A DNA stretch of 64,000 nt from Buddleja alternifolia (taxonomy: Eukaryota; Streptophyta; Magnoliopsida; Lamiales; Scrophulariaceae), in the NCBI GenBank assembly GCA_019426215.1, contig CM033393.1:24864591-24928590 (forward strand), in the 5' to 3' direction. Below the pieces are notes generated by a model. It saw only the letters and a program-made list of their open reading frames with translations, was not told where the DNA came from and did no database searches. Shown piece after piece: positions 34,948-47,066 of the stretch. Numbering within the stretch: position 1 is the stretch's first letter; every line of letters starts with the position of its first letter. The position numbers and the translations under genes were made by a program.

Positions 34948-36796
34948 AACTGCAAAAAATACAAGATTATTCAATTAGATGCTTTATAGTGTTTATAACA
35001 AGTAATTATAAAGGACTTGTACAATTAATTGTCTCCCACTATTTTTCTCAATTATTGTACTCCCACTGCAATAATCAGAAACCTCGTTGGATTGGTTTCA
35101 TAGTGGGTGATTAAGGTCCTCAATGTCTAGATGGGTTGCAACCTTTTTCGATAAATGGCCCGTCTAGAAATTGAGGTGGCGCCTAGTGCCAGTTAAACCA
35201 TTTAATGATTCAATCCCATTGGCTCATGAATCACTTAACCGCAACCTTTTTTGATATATAGGTGGTGATTCATCTAAGTCTATTTCCATCAATTCATATT
35301 AGTCTAACAATTTACTCTCGCCTTGCAACCCTTTTCAATATATGGGGTGAAATTCGCTTCAACTGAAGGCATCTAATACACTAAAGAAGATCAAGCATAT
35401 TACCTATATATATGACCCCCTAATACCGGGACTGTGCCATATACAAGATGCAGCCATCTCGTTCTAAAGTTTGATGGAGAGCCAGGATATTGAATACCCT
35501 TTACTTACTTAGTATTATTTGATATAGGGAGATTTAATAATTTGATAGTTATTATATTTTAGGTCTCACTTTGCACATTAATTTACTAAGCACTATTTAT
35601 GAAAATGCATAAGAAAAACGCCTAGCAATTTCTAACAACACACACATGTATGGGATTTAATCTAGATTGTCTCGAGCCAACGAGTCAATCGGGGAGGTGT
35701 TCTAATCTATTACAAAAGAGATCCTTGACTCCGGTCCAAGCTTGCCACCATCTTCTCTCTTTATTGGACCTATCTAATACTTTTATTACAATGGTACATG
35801 CCTATACAATTGATCTAAATAAAAATAAAGATACAAACTGGGGGGCTCAAACTCCGGCCCAATACAACCCAGATAATAAAAAGAAACCAACCCTAAGCCC
35901 ATACGAGGTATCACCATCACATAATGATAAAAGGGACACATAATCAAATCAAACACATATGTGATTATTATTAAATATTATTTAATATTTAATTAAATCT
36001 AATTTAATTAATATCCAAAAATAAATCCAATTTATTTTAAATTTTAATGTTAATGGGCCAAGCCCAAAAATTTACTTTAATCCAATTAAAGCGGATTTTT
36101 ATCAAATAGAGTCCAATCATGGGTGAAATAATTAAAAAGCAAAATTAAACTCTAATCTAAATCTAATTCCAAATTAATTTGGGTCAACCCTATTTAATTT
36201 AATCCATAAAATAAAGCAAGCCCAACAAGCTTTATTTGGTCATGTAAATCCAATTTAAAAAATTAATTTTATACTTGTAGGATTAATTTATCAAGGTCCG
36301 GGCCCGACCTGACAAAAATTAAAATTACACGTCGGGCCAAGCCCGACGCACGGTGCTGCCCTAGCTGGCAGCACCAGTCGTCACATGCACACATATGCAT
36401 GGCACGGCGAGGCCACGCCATGTGACGCGGCTAGGCCGAGTCGCACGATGCGGCCAGGCTGCGTCGTGCAACGCGGCCAGGCTGCACTGTTCAGCGGGGG
36501 CACGACTGCTGCCTCCCCCGGTTTGATGTGCCGGCGGCTATTTTTCGGCGACCCCACCATGGTCTCGCCTCGTCCTTTTCAATCGCGCAATTTAATCATC
36601 AAAAACCCAATATCTTAAACATGTAAAAAATTAAATCATAACACCCAATTTTTACGTTTTTGCATACAATACGAAAAAACATAAAACCTCATATTTATAT
36701 TCGTCAAAAATATAAACATTCATAACATGCATTCATATTCATCAAATAACATAAACGCATGGAGGCATGATGAAATTATCAAAAACCATGAATTTG
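34948..36796 (-). other. Copia-1 leader region
   Basis: Noncoding sequence between the gag start and the primer-binding site. It contains three spaced copies of gcaaccttttttgatatatgg-like words (35138, 35241, 35335) and a GC-rich block at about 36300-36560 with repeated gcggccaggctgc. No long ORF with a recognisable domain is present. It is longer than usual for a copia leader, so it may hold further insertions. Confidence 0.55.
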
Positions 36797-36808
36797 GCTC
36801 TGATACCA
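36797..36808 (-). other. Copia-1 primer-binding site (initiator tRNA-Met)
   Basis: Read on the minus strand, the LTR end is followed by TGGTATCAGAGCC, the standard plant copia primer-binding site complementary to initiator methionine tRNA. This fixes the 5' end of the element and its minus orientation. Confidence 0.9.
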
Positions 36809-38283
36809 CTGTTATGAATCGAACCAGCGGATAAATTTTTTTCTCCGATTCACATAGCCCGGATTCAATTCAGGTTTTGATAATTTCATGTTCACATAAA
36901 TCGAATTCAAGAACAAGGAGTAATCTAATTACCTTTTCGATGAATTTCCAAAGCCTAGCTTTTTGAGAAGCAACGGATCGTTCCTTCCTCTAGATAATCA
37001 CGCGAAAGATGATCTTCAATTCTTGAAGCTCGACCTTCTCTACCTTAGACTGGGTTGGTCGACTTAGGGTTTATCTGGAGGGAGAAGGATTTTGTGTTTT
37101 ACTATTTTTCACTCTCTAAGATGAAAAACTGACTTAAAGTTCTGATTTTAGTTAAACACCTTGTGTTTAAATAAAAGACTTCTCCTTTGCTTAGGAGAAG
37201 AGGGGGGCAGCCTTGTAGTGCCCTAGGGATAGGTGTACTGGGCCTTTTCCAATTCCAAGCCCAGTGTTAAGTATTTAATAAATATTCCCAGTCCAATCCA
37301 ATTGGAAATTAATTAAATTATAATCTCTTTTTATTAATAGTATTTTATTAGTTCTAAATTAATAATACCAAACTATTAATATTGATTGTATAAAATAATT
37401 TAATTACAATAATTAAATATATTTATTTTAATCAATACATATCCCTTTGAAAATTTCCAATCTAAGTGAAATTACCAAAATACCCTTCAAAAAGTAAAAC
37501 TCCTTTGTTTTATCATCTTTACATAGCGCGACTCTCCAGGCTCGTCTTGATGGGCATTGGGAGGATTCCAAGGGTATAGTTATCACCAAGTCAACCCGTG
37601 AAGCTACACCGAAACTCAATCAAGTACGAGATGAATATTTCATTCCAAACCTTTATGTTATAATTACCATATGAGTATAAACTCTTCACTGACGCAACCC
37701 GATCAAGTAAGAGTCATGGAATGTCAAACTCGTACAAGTTGATACTGTACTATAATCATACTGATGTGAAATTACCAAACTGCCCTTCATATCCAATATA
37801 AGTCAGTCATTAATGATTTGACCAAAGACTTTAATTTCCTAACACCTGTGACGTACGGGCTGCTTCTCGTTTACTTTCGAGACAGTGAATTCCTTGTTGG
37901 CAGTCCATTTCCCATTGTCGAACACACCAATTGAATCGTACTTCGAGGTCGACCCAACGGGTAATTGGGTCTAACTACTCTAATAACTTATTCAATGGTA
38001 CGAGCACAATGTAAATGACTCCACAGGTCTAAAGTTCACTCATACTATTATAACGGTAATCCTCATCATTGACTGTCACTGAGTAAAAACCCATGTGATA
38101 GGATTACAACGAGTCGTGTTCGAATATGTTAACTCCGTTAGTCATATTCATGACACTAGCTCCCACTATCCAATCAGTGTAAGACTTAGCACTTTTCTTG
38201 TCAAAGCAAGTGTCATACGAGTTGAATCTAAATACCTAATTTAGATTCTTTAACTTACAAACCGTGTTTATACGATCAAGCAG
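36809..38283 (-). repeat. Copia-1 5' LTR, truncated
   Basis: It matches the lower part of the 3' LTR (28286-29774) almost throughout, from TGTTATGAATCGAACC at 36809 to gatcaagca at about 38283. The outer 215 bp present in the 3' LTR (29775-29989), including the LTR start, are missing. The sequence changes abruptly to gagaaataattt. The element lost its outer 5' end after insertion, so no target duplication can be checked. Confidence 0.85.
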
Positions 38284-38912
38284 AGAAATAATTTACCCCA
38301 CATATCAGCAAAACTCTTACTTCTATTTCCAGAAAAAGAGGCAAAGCATAATATGCTGATTAATAAAGTTGGAAGTTCAAGGAAGCCACATAACTGACAA
38401 AGGAGCCACATACCATAGTAAGAAACCATCAACACTTAAAAACTCTCTCTGGAACCCAACTGAAACTACCTTTATCCAAGTGTCACTCATATGTCAACTA
38501 TAATATAATTATTATATGCACAAGAGAGTCAATATGCTTTGATCAGCCTGACATGGCAAGTGATCTAAAATGCCTACATGATTTGTCTTAACAAATTGCA
38601 TTACGACCCTTTAAGCCATATCCTCCACATGCAACTACTGGAGGATCATATGCTAGACTTAAATACAAACTCCAACACACTTTTGCTTTTACCCGAAAGA
38701 CAAGCATCACAAGTTGGTCAAAGCACCTGGTCTTCTTGCTCATTGAAACTTGGTGCTGAAAATGATCTCGCGAACTTCTCTCCGCTTTGCGATCCGACTT
38801 TCGGCAGCAATTTAATTTAATCACCTCCTAAAATATAATGCATTAAAACTGGTCGTGTCAAAAGAAAGCAAAAGCTAACATAGTTGAAGCTACATATGGT
38901 TAATAATCTATA
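38284..38912. other. Unassigned spacer between Copia-1 and the Mutator-like element
   Basis: Low-copy-looking sequence. The plus ORF 38578-38820 and the overlapping minus ORF 38588-38824 show no family signature. I cannot support a gene here. It could be 3' flanking sequence of the split exonuclease gene or an unrelated fragment. Confidence 0.35.
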
Positions 38913-39740
38913 GGGAAAAATTCACTTTTGGTACCGTAGTAGTCGATCCAAAACACTTTTAGTCTCATAGGACTTTTTTTGACACTTTTAGTCCCATAGG
39001 ATTGAAAAAGTGACACTTTTGGTCCCAAATCTCACTTTTGGTCCCATAGGAGTGTCGCGTGTAACACACGCACGCCCGGGCGCGTGAATTCGATTGTTCA
39101 TCAAAAAAAGAAAATCAAAAAATAATTCAAAAATTAATTAAATAAATAAAAACAAAAAGAGAAAAAAAAGAAAAAAAAAGGAAGATGAACAGTGCTTTAC
39201 ACTGTTCATCTTCTTCCCCAACACAACCCCACACCATCCCACCCGCGCCCCGCCGCCATGATGCCCCCACCACCACCGCCAACTCCATGGCCGGCACCCT
39301 CCATTGCCGGCGAGTATTTAGAAGTGGTGGGGGGTCATGTTTTGGGGGGAGGGAAGACCCATCACCACTGCCCCCCCCTTCCCCCACCGCCACCTCCATC
39401 GCCGTCGGTGGCGGCGACAGTGGAGATGGGGTGTTTTTGGGGGGAAGATGGGGTGTATTTGGGGGGGGGGGGGGGGGGTTTAGGGGGTGAAGAAGATGAA
39501 CAGTGATTCGCGAATCACTGTTCATCTTTTTTTTCTTTTTTATTATTTTATTAATATTTTTGAATTTTTTTTTTTAATGGCGAACGAGATTCACCTGCCA
39601 CTCCTACGGGACCAAAAGTGAGATTTGGGACCAAAAGTGTCACTTTTTCACTCCTATGGGACTAAAAGTGTCAAAAAAAGTCCTACGGGACTAAAAGTGT
39701 TTTTAACCGACTCCTACGGGACCAAAAGTGCAATTTTCCC
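38913..39740. mobile_element. Mutator-like element, 828 bp, with modular TIRs and GC-rich centre
   Basis: The 10-bp direct repeat ataatctata (38903-38912 and 39741-39750) flanks a segment starting GGGAAAAATTCACTTTTGGT and ending with the inverted complement GGGAAAATTGCACTTTTGGT. The inverted arms run for about 170 bp and consist of repeated modules of ttttggtcccatagg and acacttttagtc. The centre (39185-39510) is GC-rich and Pro/Gly coding in several frames, with two small palindromes built from agatgaacagtg and cactgttcatct. It has no transposase. A captured sequence (Pack-MULE style) is possible but not identified. Confidence 0.85.
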
Positions 39741-39963
39741 ATAATCTATAGTTATAACAAGGTCAGTTCATCCATAATAGAAATAGCTAATAGACACTTC
39801 AAAAAAGAACAAAGACATGAAATAGAAATGCATAAACAAGTCTCCGACGTCTCTTTTGTCATTATAACGAAATTTTCAGTACGTTATTCAACGCACAATC
39901 CAGATTTCATTAAAACAATACATATATGATATCTTTAACACTCCTGATGGTTCAAAAATACCA

Positions 39964-40077
39964 TCAATACACTGCCAAACCCCTCAAGTCCACCAAATTT
40001 GCATCGGACCCAAACCCGTAGCCCTCCTCCGGTTTATCCAAGTCATTGCATAAAATCAAAAGCCAACAACCAATAAA
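39964..40077 (-). pseudogene. 3' part of split WRN-type exonuclease gene
   Basis: On the minus strand, directly beside the Copia-2 LTR, an open reading gives NDLDKPEEGYGFGSDANLVD followed by LRGLAVY and a TGA at 39964-39966. This is the middle of a plant WRN-like 3'-5' exonuclease, where a G(V/I)xxDLxKLEEGYG-like motif precedes a VDLRxLA motif. The matching N-terminal half lies at 47400-47718 on the same strand, with Copia-2 between them. The C-terminal third of the domain (with the last catalytic Asp) is not found downstream. Confidence 0.65.
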
Positions 40078-40114
40078 CTGTCCGTTGTGCAAATGAAAAC
40101 TCATTTGTCTGCAG

Positions 40115-41146
40115 TGGATCAAATCTTAACGAACAATCTGAAAATGCAAAGAAGGATGAAGGATGATGTGTTTTTCGAGGCGAGAGTTAACTCTTTCCTT
40201 AACACGAAATTGCCCCGGCTATAGGTGGTACCGGCTTGACAAAATGTGTCCCAAGATACAACGAAAACGTTTCTGAAGATTAAACCACTTTAATTTCGGA
40301 AACCAACGAACTTTACTAAACTACTGAAATCTCAAGAAAAATTATGATGATTGTATGATGAACTCAAGAACACTAGAGAGAATGTTTGAGTTGGTGTGAA
40401 AAGTCTGAAGCTGGAGGAGCCCCTTTTATAGCTGAAAAATCAGATAGAATTTAAACCAAAAAATTAATTCTGCCATAAACAATTTTGTAATAGCAAACAA
40501 AAATCAGCTGTGTCCTTCTAGAAGGCTGAATTAAATTTAAATTCGAATTAAAATAATGTGGCCAGCATTTTATTAATTCAAATTGGTTTTAATAAAATCA
40601 GATTTCTTATTGTTGGATTTTTCCTGGATAGGCCCAAATAAACTTTGTCCAAAACGATTAATTGTGAAGCTCAAACCCACACTATTCACACCTCAAGCCC
40701 AAGTCCAGGCCCACGACCCGGACCCGGCACCGGCCCGAGCCCGAGCCGGAGGTCCGAGGTCCGGTCTGGTCCATCGGACCGCCCGAGTGAGAAGCTAAGA
40801 AATTGGGGCTAAACACAATTGCATAGCTCCTCCCCTTTTCACACAAAGGACCAAAGTAGATGACCCAAAGGGCCAACCCTTTACCTTGAGGTAAGGATTT
40901 ATAAACCCAATTAAATAGTAGTTTATATCCTATGTGGGATACACAAGTTCAAACACCTCACTTAAGCACTTAATTTCTCATTCGTTACAAATCCGAATTG
41001 AGAAATTCGAAATGCTAACCTCATCTACTCGGAACGTAGATTAAGATTATCCAATAATCTTTCGTATCCCGGATACTTACGGTGTTCGAATTTCGTACAC
41101 AAAAGTGGTGGAAAACGCACTTTGTAAAAACTCATTTTATCCAACA
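40115..41146 (-). repeat. Copia-2 3' LTR, 1032 bp
   Basis: It matches 45977-47066 closely, apart from an internal deletion of about 43 bp near 40514. On the minus strand it starts TGTTGGATAAAATGAG at 41146, just after a purine-rich tract (gtgtgggggat at 41147-41157), and ends GATTTGATCCA at 40115. It contains a GC-rich gacccgga/gtccgaggtccgg block near 40715-40790. Confidence 0.88.
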
Positions 41147-41716
41147 ATCCCCCACACGAATGAAATTAATACAATGCATGCTCTTGAGATTTCGATTGAA
41201 AGTTTATCACATCAGAGGAGGTAGCTTTTGGCTTTGAACCTTTCTTAGTGAAATATCATCGGATTTACTAGGCTACCCAATGAACGTGATGTCTTGAATT
41301 GGTTAGCCGTTCGTGTAAACCCAGACAACGATATTCACATGATAAACTTTCAGCAGTTTTTCAGTTCTCACAGTTGGGTCCATTTTGGCTGTGGCACCCC
41401 CTCTTGGTTTTAGTAGTGTTTACATTTTTTCTCAATGTTGAGGCAGCCTACACCTCGCACTTACATAGGTGACTTCCTAATTAAAAGTATCCTGCCATAC
41501 TCCACTTCATTTAGACAGCGTAGGAATCATTAAAAGCCCAACTTATCCTTTGATACAACTTGCAGGTTGCACTTCTTTATCCTAGGCAATGGGTTTAGAG
41601 TTTATGTGAATTAAACTCTTACGTGCCTTACTGAATATTCACAGCTTAGCTGTCCCATTGAACCAAGATCTTGGGATCTCCAGTCAACATGGTTGGGTTA
41701 CCACTGTGTCCATTCT

Positions 41717-41867
41717 TTAATTTGTAGACTTTAAACCCATTCCTTTTGATAGGTATTCTACTTGATCTCTAGGCAATCCTTTCATCAAAGGATCTGCAAT
41801 ATTATCCTTTGATTTCACATAATCAATGGAGATTATTCCGTTAGAGATCAATTGTTTAATGGTATTG

Positions 41868-41899
<32 letters not shown>

Positions 41900-42442
41900 G
41901 TACATACTATTTTGCGCCCTAACAATTGCCGACTGACAGTCGCAATGAATCAAGATGGGGGGCACTGGTTTTTCCCAACAGGGAACATCTTCTAAGAAAT
42001 TTCGTAGCCACTCAGCTTCTTCACCAACTTTGTCTAAAACTATGAATTCTGATTCCATTGTGGATCAGGCTATGCAAGTTTGCTTAGATGATTTCCATGA
42101 CACTGCTCCACCACCGATGGTAAAAATGTACCCACTCGTGGACTTGGAGTCGTTGGTGTCTAATATCCAATTAGCATCGATGTATCCTTCTATTACAGCT
42201 GGATATCTTGAGTAGTTTAATCCAAAGCTCTTTGTGTGCTTTAAGTACTTAAGTACTCTAGTTAAGGCCTTCCAATGGTCTAAACTAGGATTACCCGTGA
42301 ACCTACTCAACTTGCTCATAGAGTAAGCTAGATCAGGGCGGGTACAATTCATGATATACATCAAACTTCCAATGACCATAGCATACTCTAACTGAGATAC
42401 GGGTTCGCCATAGTTCTTGCGTAAGTTAGCGCTCATGTCCAT
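41717..42442 (-). pseudogene. Copia-2 RNase H region
   Basis: The minus readings 42442-42065 ([20 protein letters not shown], then [20 protein letters not shown] and SWKSSKQT) and 42058-41717 (MESEFIVLDK, then HCDCQSAIVRAQN, RHNTIKQLI, ADPLMKGL) are the RT end and RNase H of a copia polyprotein, split by a stop near 42062. The protein ends normally before the polypurine tract. Confidence 0.85.
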
Positions 42443-43350
42443 TGGCGTCTTAACAATTGCACTGTCGCTGGGAAGGAATTTTTCCAGAATTGTCTCAATT
42501 TAATGAGACTGCGACAGTACGATTCCTTCAGATGTCCTTAAGATTTTAATCCCAAGTATGACATCTGCCAACCCCAATCTTTCATGTCAAAGTTCTTCTT
42601 TAACATTCTTTAGTATTCATGATGATTTCATGATTACTACCCATAATTAGCATGTCATCGACATAGAGACACACTACAACATATGCATTATGTGTTTGTC
42701 TAACATACACGCATTATCGCACTCGTTTATCTTGAAACCATTTGACAACATAGTGTTATCAAATTTTTCATGCCACTGCTTTGGCGCTTGTTTAAGTCCA
42801 TACAAGGACTTTACAAGTTTACACACCTTTTTCTCCTGTCCAGGAGCAACATACCCTTCGGGTTGTTCCATATATATTTCTTCATCTAATTCTCCGTTCA
42901 AAAACGCAGTCTTAACATCCATTTGATGTATCTCAAGGTTATGCAACGCGGCAATAGCAATGAATAATCTTATGGATGTTATTCTCGTTACCGGAGAATA
43001 AGTATCGAAGAAATCAAGACCCTCCGTTTGTCGGTATCCTTTTACTACCAGACGGGCCTTATACTTATCAATAGATCCATCAGTCTTATACTTTCTTTTC
43101 AGAATCCATTTACAACCTAAAGGCTTACTTCCCTTTGGAAGATCAACCAACTCCCAGGTGTGGTTGTGTAAAATAGACTCAATTTCACTATTGATAGCCT
43201 CTTTCCAGAGTTGAGCATCTGGACCGGACATAGCTTCCTTAATTGTTCTTAGCTCCCCTTCTAATGTATACCATACAAAATCGAGACCAAATAATTTTGG
43301 AACTCTTGCCCTTTTGCTGCGACGTGGTTCTTCGTCCCCGGGATTAGAAC
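42443..43350 (-). pseudogene. Copia-2 reverse transcriptase
   Basis: The reading contains ELVDLPKGSKPLGCKWILKR, then YKARLVVKGYRQTEGLDFFD, QMDVKTAFLNGELDEEIYME and LYGLKQAP. The catalytic box reads CLYVDDMLIMGS at about 42640-42670. A stop after the HIMHML residues and further breaks at 42443-42673 interrupt the frame, so the enzyme is incomplete. Confidence 0.88.
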
Positions 43351-44074
43351 TACTCGTAGACTCATCCAATGTTCTTTTAAGAGGATTTTCTTCAGTTCTT
43401 TCCTTATTTGGAAAGATATCCTCAAAGAAAGAAGCATTTCTAGATTCCATGATAGTACCTTCATGAATCTCAGAAATTTTAGATTTCTGTACCAAAAATC
43501 GATAGGCGCTACTATTAAGTGCATAGCCGATAAATATGCAATCAATAGTTTTATGCCTTATCTTAACTTGTTTGGGTTTGGGTATTTCTACCTTAGCCAA
43601 ACACCACCACACTTTGAGGTACTTATATGAAGGTTTGTGACCTTTCCAGAGTTCGTACGGAGTCTCACTCCTACTTTTGTGGGAAATTTTATTAAGTATA
43701 TAATTGGCAGAGAGGATCGCCTCCCCCCACAAATTCTGAGGTAATCCAAAATTTATCAACATCGCATTCATCATTTATTTGAGAGTGCGATTTTTGCGTT
43801 CAGCAGCACCATTTGATTGAGGTGAGTATGGTGCCGTCGTTTGATGAATAATTCCAGAATTGGTATAAAATTCATCAAACGGCGCTCCGTATTCTCCACA
43901 TCTATCACTTCGGATAGCTTTTATGCTTTTCCCAAGTTGATTCTCAACTTCAGTTTTGTAATGTGTAAACGCTCCAACCGCTTCGTCTTTACTTTTAAGT
44001 AAATACACATAACAATATTTTGTGCAATCATCTATGAATGTAATGAAATACTTTTTTCCACCTCTAGTTTGCAC
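43350..44074 (-). pseudogene. Copia-2 integrase
   Basis: Minus readings 44074-43775 (KKYFITFIDDCTKYCYVYLL, then RSDRCGEYGAPFDEF and TTAPYSPQSNGAAERKNRT) and the start of 43774-42674 (LPQNLWGEAILSANYILNKI, then TPYELWKGHKPSY and CIFIGYA) make the rve core with its acidic residues and the copia C-terminal part. A stop at 43775 splits the core, so it is inactive. Confidence 0.87.
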
Positions 44075-44107
44075 AAACTTTAAGTCATAGATATCACTAT
44101 GAATAAG

Positions 44108-45094
44108 TTATAGAGGTGTGGAGTTCCATTCCACGGAGGGAAATGGTTCTTTGACTAGTTTCGCTTCAACACATATCTCACATTTGTGTTGAGTATCTAC
44201 TTTGAAGGTTGGTAATAAATTTAAATTTATTAGTCTTCGCATAGTATTAAAATTCACATGTCCTAGTCTAACATGCCATAAATTTGAATACTCAAGCAAG
44301 TAAGCAGAAGATGTAATTTTATTATCATCAATTTCGGTTACAATAGCGCGAATAACATTCATTTCAAAAAGGCCCTGTTCGAGGTAACCTTTTCCAACAT
44401 AAATTCCACGCTTTGTAAAAGAAAACCTATCTGCCTCAAACACAAGCTTGAACCCGTTCTTCACTAGGGCAGATCCTGACACCAAATTCTTGTGAATATC
44501 AGGAACATGTAGCACCTCGGTCAGAGTCAGCTCTTTCCCAGATGTCATCTTCAGCACCACTTTACCAATTCCTAGAACCAGAGAAGTGGCAGAGTTTCCC
44601 ATGTACAGTCTTCGCCCATCAGAAGGAGAGTATGATGAGAACGCCTCTTTATCAGAACAGATGTGGCGAGTAGCCCCAGTGTCGATGAACCATTCCCTCG
44701 AATTGTCCACCAGATTTATCTCGAACACAACAGCGGTGAGATCGAGTTCAGACAAATCAAGTGGGACCCGATTATCGGACAGTTCATCGATCATTTTGTT
44801 GATGCCTTGGACGTCATCAACAGCCAAGTGAACCTGGTTCGGAGCCCGGTTCTGAACCTGCTTGCCTTTGTTCTGGTTTTGACCAAAACCTCGCCCTTGA
44901 GACTTATTTTTCTTGGGCTCTTTGCAGTCTCTAGCCCAGTGACCCGGACGACCACAGTTGAAACAGCCTCCGTCCTGTTTCGTCTTTCCTTTCCTAGTTT
45001 GCTTTTTCAGGGGATTTCTCATGGGTTTCCCCTGGAAATTTCTCTTCCGGTTGAAGCCTTCCAGAATGTCGGCAATGTTAGCCATCGCCTGCAC
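44108..45094 (-). pseudogene. Copia-2 nucleocapsid, protease and GAG-pre-integrase
   Basis: The reading carries the CX2CX4HX4C knuckle CFNCGRPGHWARDC, the protease motif WFIDTGATRHIC and the HHCC integrase zinc-finger pattern (LWHVRLGHVNFN, later CEICVEAKLVKEPF). It is open for 328 residues, which is unusually complete compared with Copia-1, and stops at 44108. It should be continuous with gag upstream, where one stop separates them at 45095. Confidence 0.88.
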
Positions 45095-45709
45095 TTAAGG
45101 CTTCTTGTCAGAGCCCCGATTGTCCTCCTCTATTTTGAGTCGGACCACAAAGTCTTCGAGACTCATATCTTTCCTTTTGTGTTTCAAGTAGTTCTTGAAA
45201 TCCTTCCACGAGGGCGGTAACTTCTCTATAACAGAAGCTACTTGGAAGGATTCACTTAGAGCCATTCCTTCAGCGTGAACTTCATGTATTATGATCTGAA
45301 GCTCTTGGACTTGGCTCGTTACGGACTTAGAGTCCACCATTTTGAAGTCTAAGAACTTTGCGACCACGAACTTCTTCAGTCCGGCGTCCTCAGTTCTGTA
45401 CTTCATGTCTAGTGCCTCCCAGAGGCCTTTAGCACTCTTTACTTCAATATATACGCTGTAAAGAGAATCACTTAATCCACTGAGTAGGTAATTCCTATAA
45501 AGGAAATCACCATTGATCCAAGCATCATATGCCATCCTCAGTTGACTATCAGTCGACTCCGCCGGGACATAAGGAACATCTTCCCTTAAGTACCTTGCCA
45601 TGCTAAGAGTCGTGAGGTAAAACATCATCTTTTGCCGCCACCTTTTAAAGTCAACCCCGCTGAACTTTGACGGCTTTTCAGCTTGCGCTGGTATAACCGG
45701 ATTAGCCAT
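45095..45709 (-). CDS. Copia-2 gag (UBN2 type)
   Basis: A 204-residue open reading from an ATG at 45709 includes [20 protein letters not shown], a copia coat-protein start, and [14 protein letters not shown] and [20 protein letters not shown] helices. Upstream in the same frame is a Gly/Leu/Pro-rich stretch (about 45900-45710, LGPG and LGSG words) that joins the gag start without a stop, so gag may have a longer N-terminus. An ATG at 45921 would be the natural start but is out of frame by one base change. Confidence 0.8.
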   Translation of the reverse strand: MANPVIPAQAEKPSKFSGVDFKRWRQKMMFYLTTLSMARYLREDVPYVPAESTDSQLRMAYDAWINGDFLYRNYLLSGLSDSLYSVYIEVKSAKGLWEALDMKYRTEDAGLKKFVVAKFLDFKMVDSKSVTSQVQELQIIIHEVHAEGMALSESFQVASVIEKLPPSWKDFKNYLKHKRKDMSLEDFVVRLKIEEDNRGSDKKP

Positions 45710-45976
45710 AGGAGCAAAAGGAGGGACCGTACCTGAGCCAGAATTGGAACCAGGACCTAGCCTTGAACCGAAGCCTAACCCGGCACCCCCACCAGAACCA
45801 AGACAGGAACCGGAAGCAGGACCTAGCCCTGAACCGAAACCAATGCTGAGACCAAGGCCTGCTCCCGGACCTAGGCCAAAGTCAAGAGTATCAGTAGCAA
45901 CGATATCTCACGGTTTGCCATTTTCAGAATTTTGAAAAAAAAATGAATCAAACGAGAAAATTTTGTGTCAAGTTTG

Positions 45977-47066
45977 TGGATCAAATCTTAACAAACAATC
46001 TGAAAATGCAAAGAAGGATGAAGGATGATGTGTTTTTCGAGGCGAGAGTTAACTCTTTCCTTAACACGAAATTGCCCCGGCTATAGGTGGTACCGGCTTG
46101 ACAAAACGTGTCATAAGATACAACGAAAATGTTTCTGAAGATTAAACCACTATAATTTAGAAACCAACGAACTTTACTAAACTGATGAAATCTCAAGGAA
46201 AATTATGATGATTGTATGATGAACTCAAGAACACTAGAGAGAATGTTTGAGTTGGTGTGGAAAATCTGAAGCTGGAGGAGCCCCTTTTATAGCTGAAAAA
46301 TCAGATAGAATTTAAACCAAAAATTTAATTCTGCCATAAACATTTCTGTAACAGCAAACAAAAATCAGCTGTTATAGAAATGTGACTGTTGGACTTTTAC
46401 TGCAGTCAAAGGTCCTTCTAGAAGGCTGAATTAAATTTAAATTCGAATTAAAATAATGTGGCCAGCATTTTATTAATTCAAATTGGTTTTAATAAAATCA
46501 GATTTCTTGTTGTTGGATTTTTCCTGGATATGCCCAAATAAACTTTGTCCAAAAAGATTAATTGTGAAGCCCAAACCCACACTATTCACACCTCAAGCCC
46601 CAAGCCCAAGCCCAGACCCACGACCCGGACTTGGACCTGGCCCCGGCCCCAGCCCATGCCCGAGGTCTGAGGTCCGAGGTCCGGTCCGGTCCATCGGACC
46701 GCTTGAGTGAGAAGCTAAGAAATTGGTCCTAAACACAATTGCATAGCTCCTCCCTCTTTCACACAAAGGCCCAAAGTGGATGACCCAAAGGGCCAACCCT
46801 TTACCTTCAGGTAAGGATTTATAAACCCAATTAAATAGTGGTTTATATCCTATGTGGGATACACAAGTTCAAACACCTCACTTAAGCACTTAATTTCTAA
46901 TTCGTTACAAATCAGAATTGAGAAATTCGAAATGCTAACCTCATCTGCTCGGAACGTAGATTAAGATTATCTAATAATCTTTCGTATCCCGGATACTTAC
47001 GGTGTTCGAATTTCGTACACAAAAGTGGTGAAAAACACACTTTGTAAAAACTCATTTTATCCAACA
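45977..47066 (-). repeat. Copia-2 5' LTR, 1090 bp
   Basis: It ends (plus sense) with ctcattttatccaaca at 47066 and starts TGGATCAAATC at 45977, paired with the LTR at 40115-41146. The following internal sequence (45976 downward) reads caaacttgacacaaaa and does not show the common initiator-Met primer-binding site, so the primer is uncertain. The flanks tatag (47067-47071) and tgcag (40110-40114) agree at three of five bases. Confidence 0.87.

Noticed and set aside
36385..36618. GC-rich plus-strand ORF
   Set aside because: It derives from gcggccaggctgc repeats in the Copia-1 leader and has no recognisable domain.
38578..38820. Possible host ORF between Copia-1 and the Mutator-like element
   Set aside because: No family motif on either strand and no splice context; left as unassigned spacer.
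39127..39525. Pro/Gly-rich ORFs on both strands
   Set aside because: Several frames are open because of GC-rich low complexity within the Mutator-like element; no domain is recognisable.
44663..45220. 185-residue plus-strand ORF
   Set aside because: It is opposite the Copia-2 gag-protease reading, which has clear domain motifs.
45744..45935. Pro/Glu-rich plus-strand ORF
   Set aside because: It is the antisense shadow of the Gly-rich extension of Copia-2 gag.
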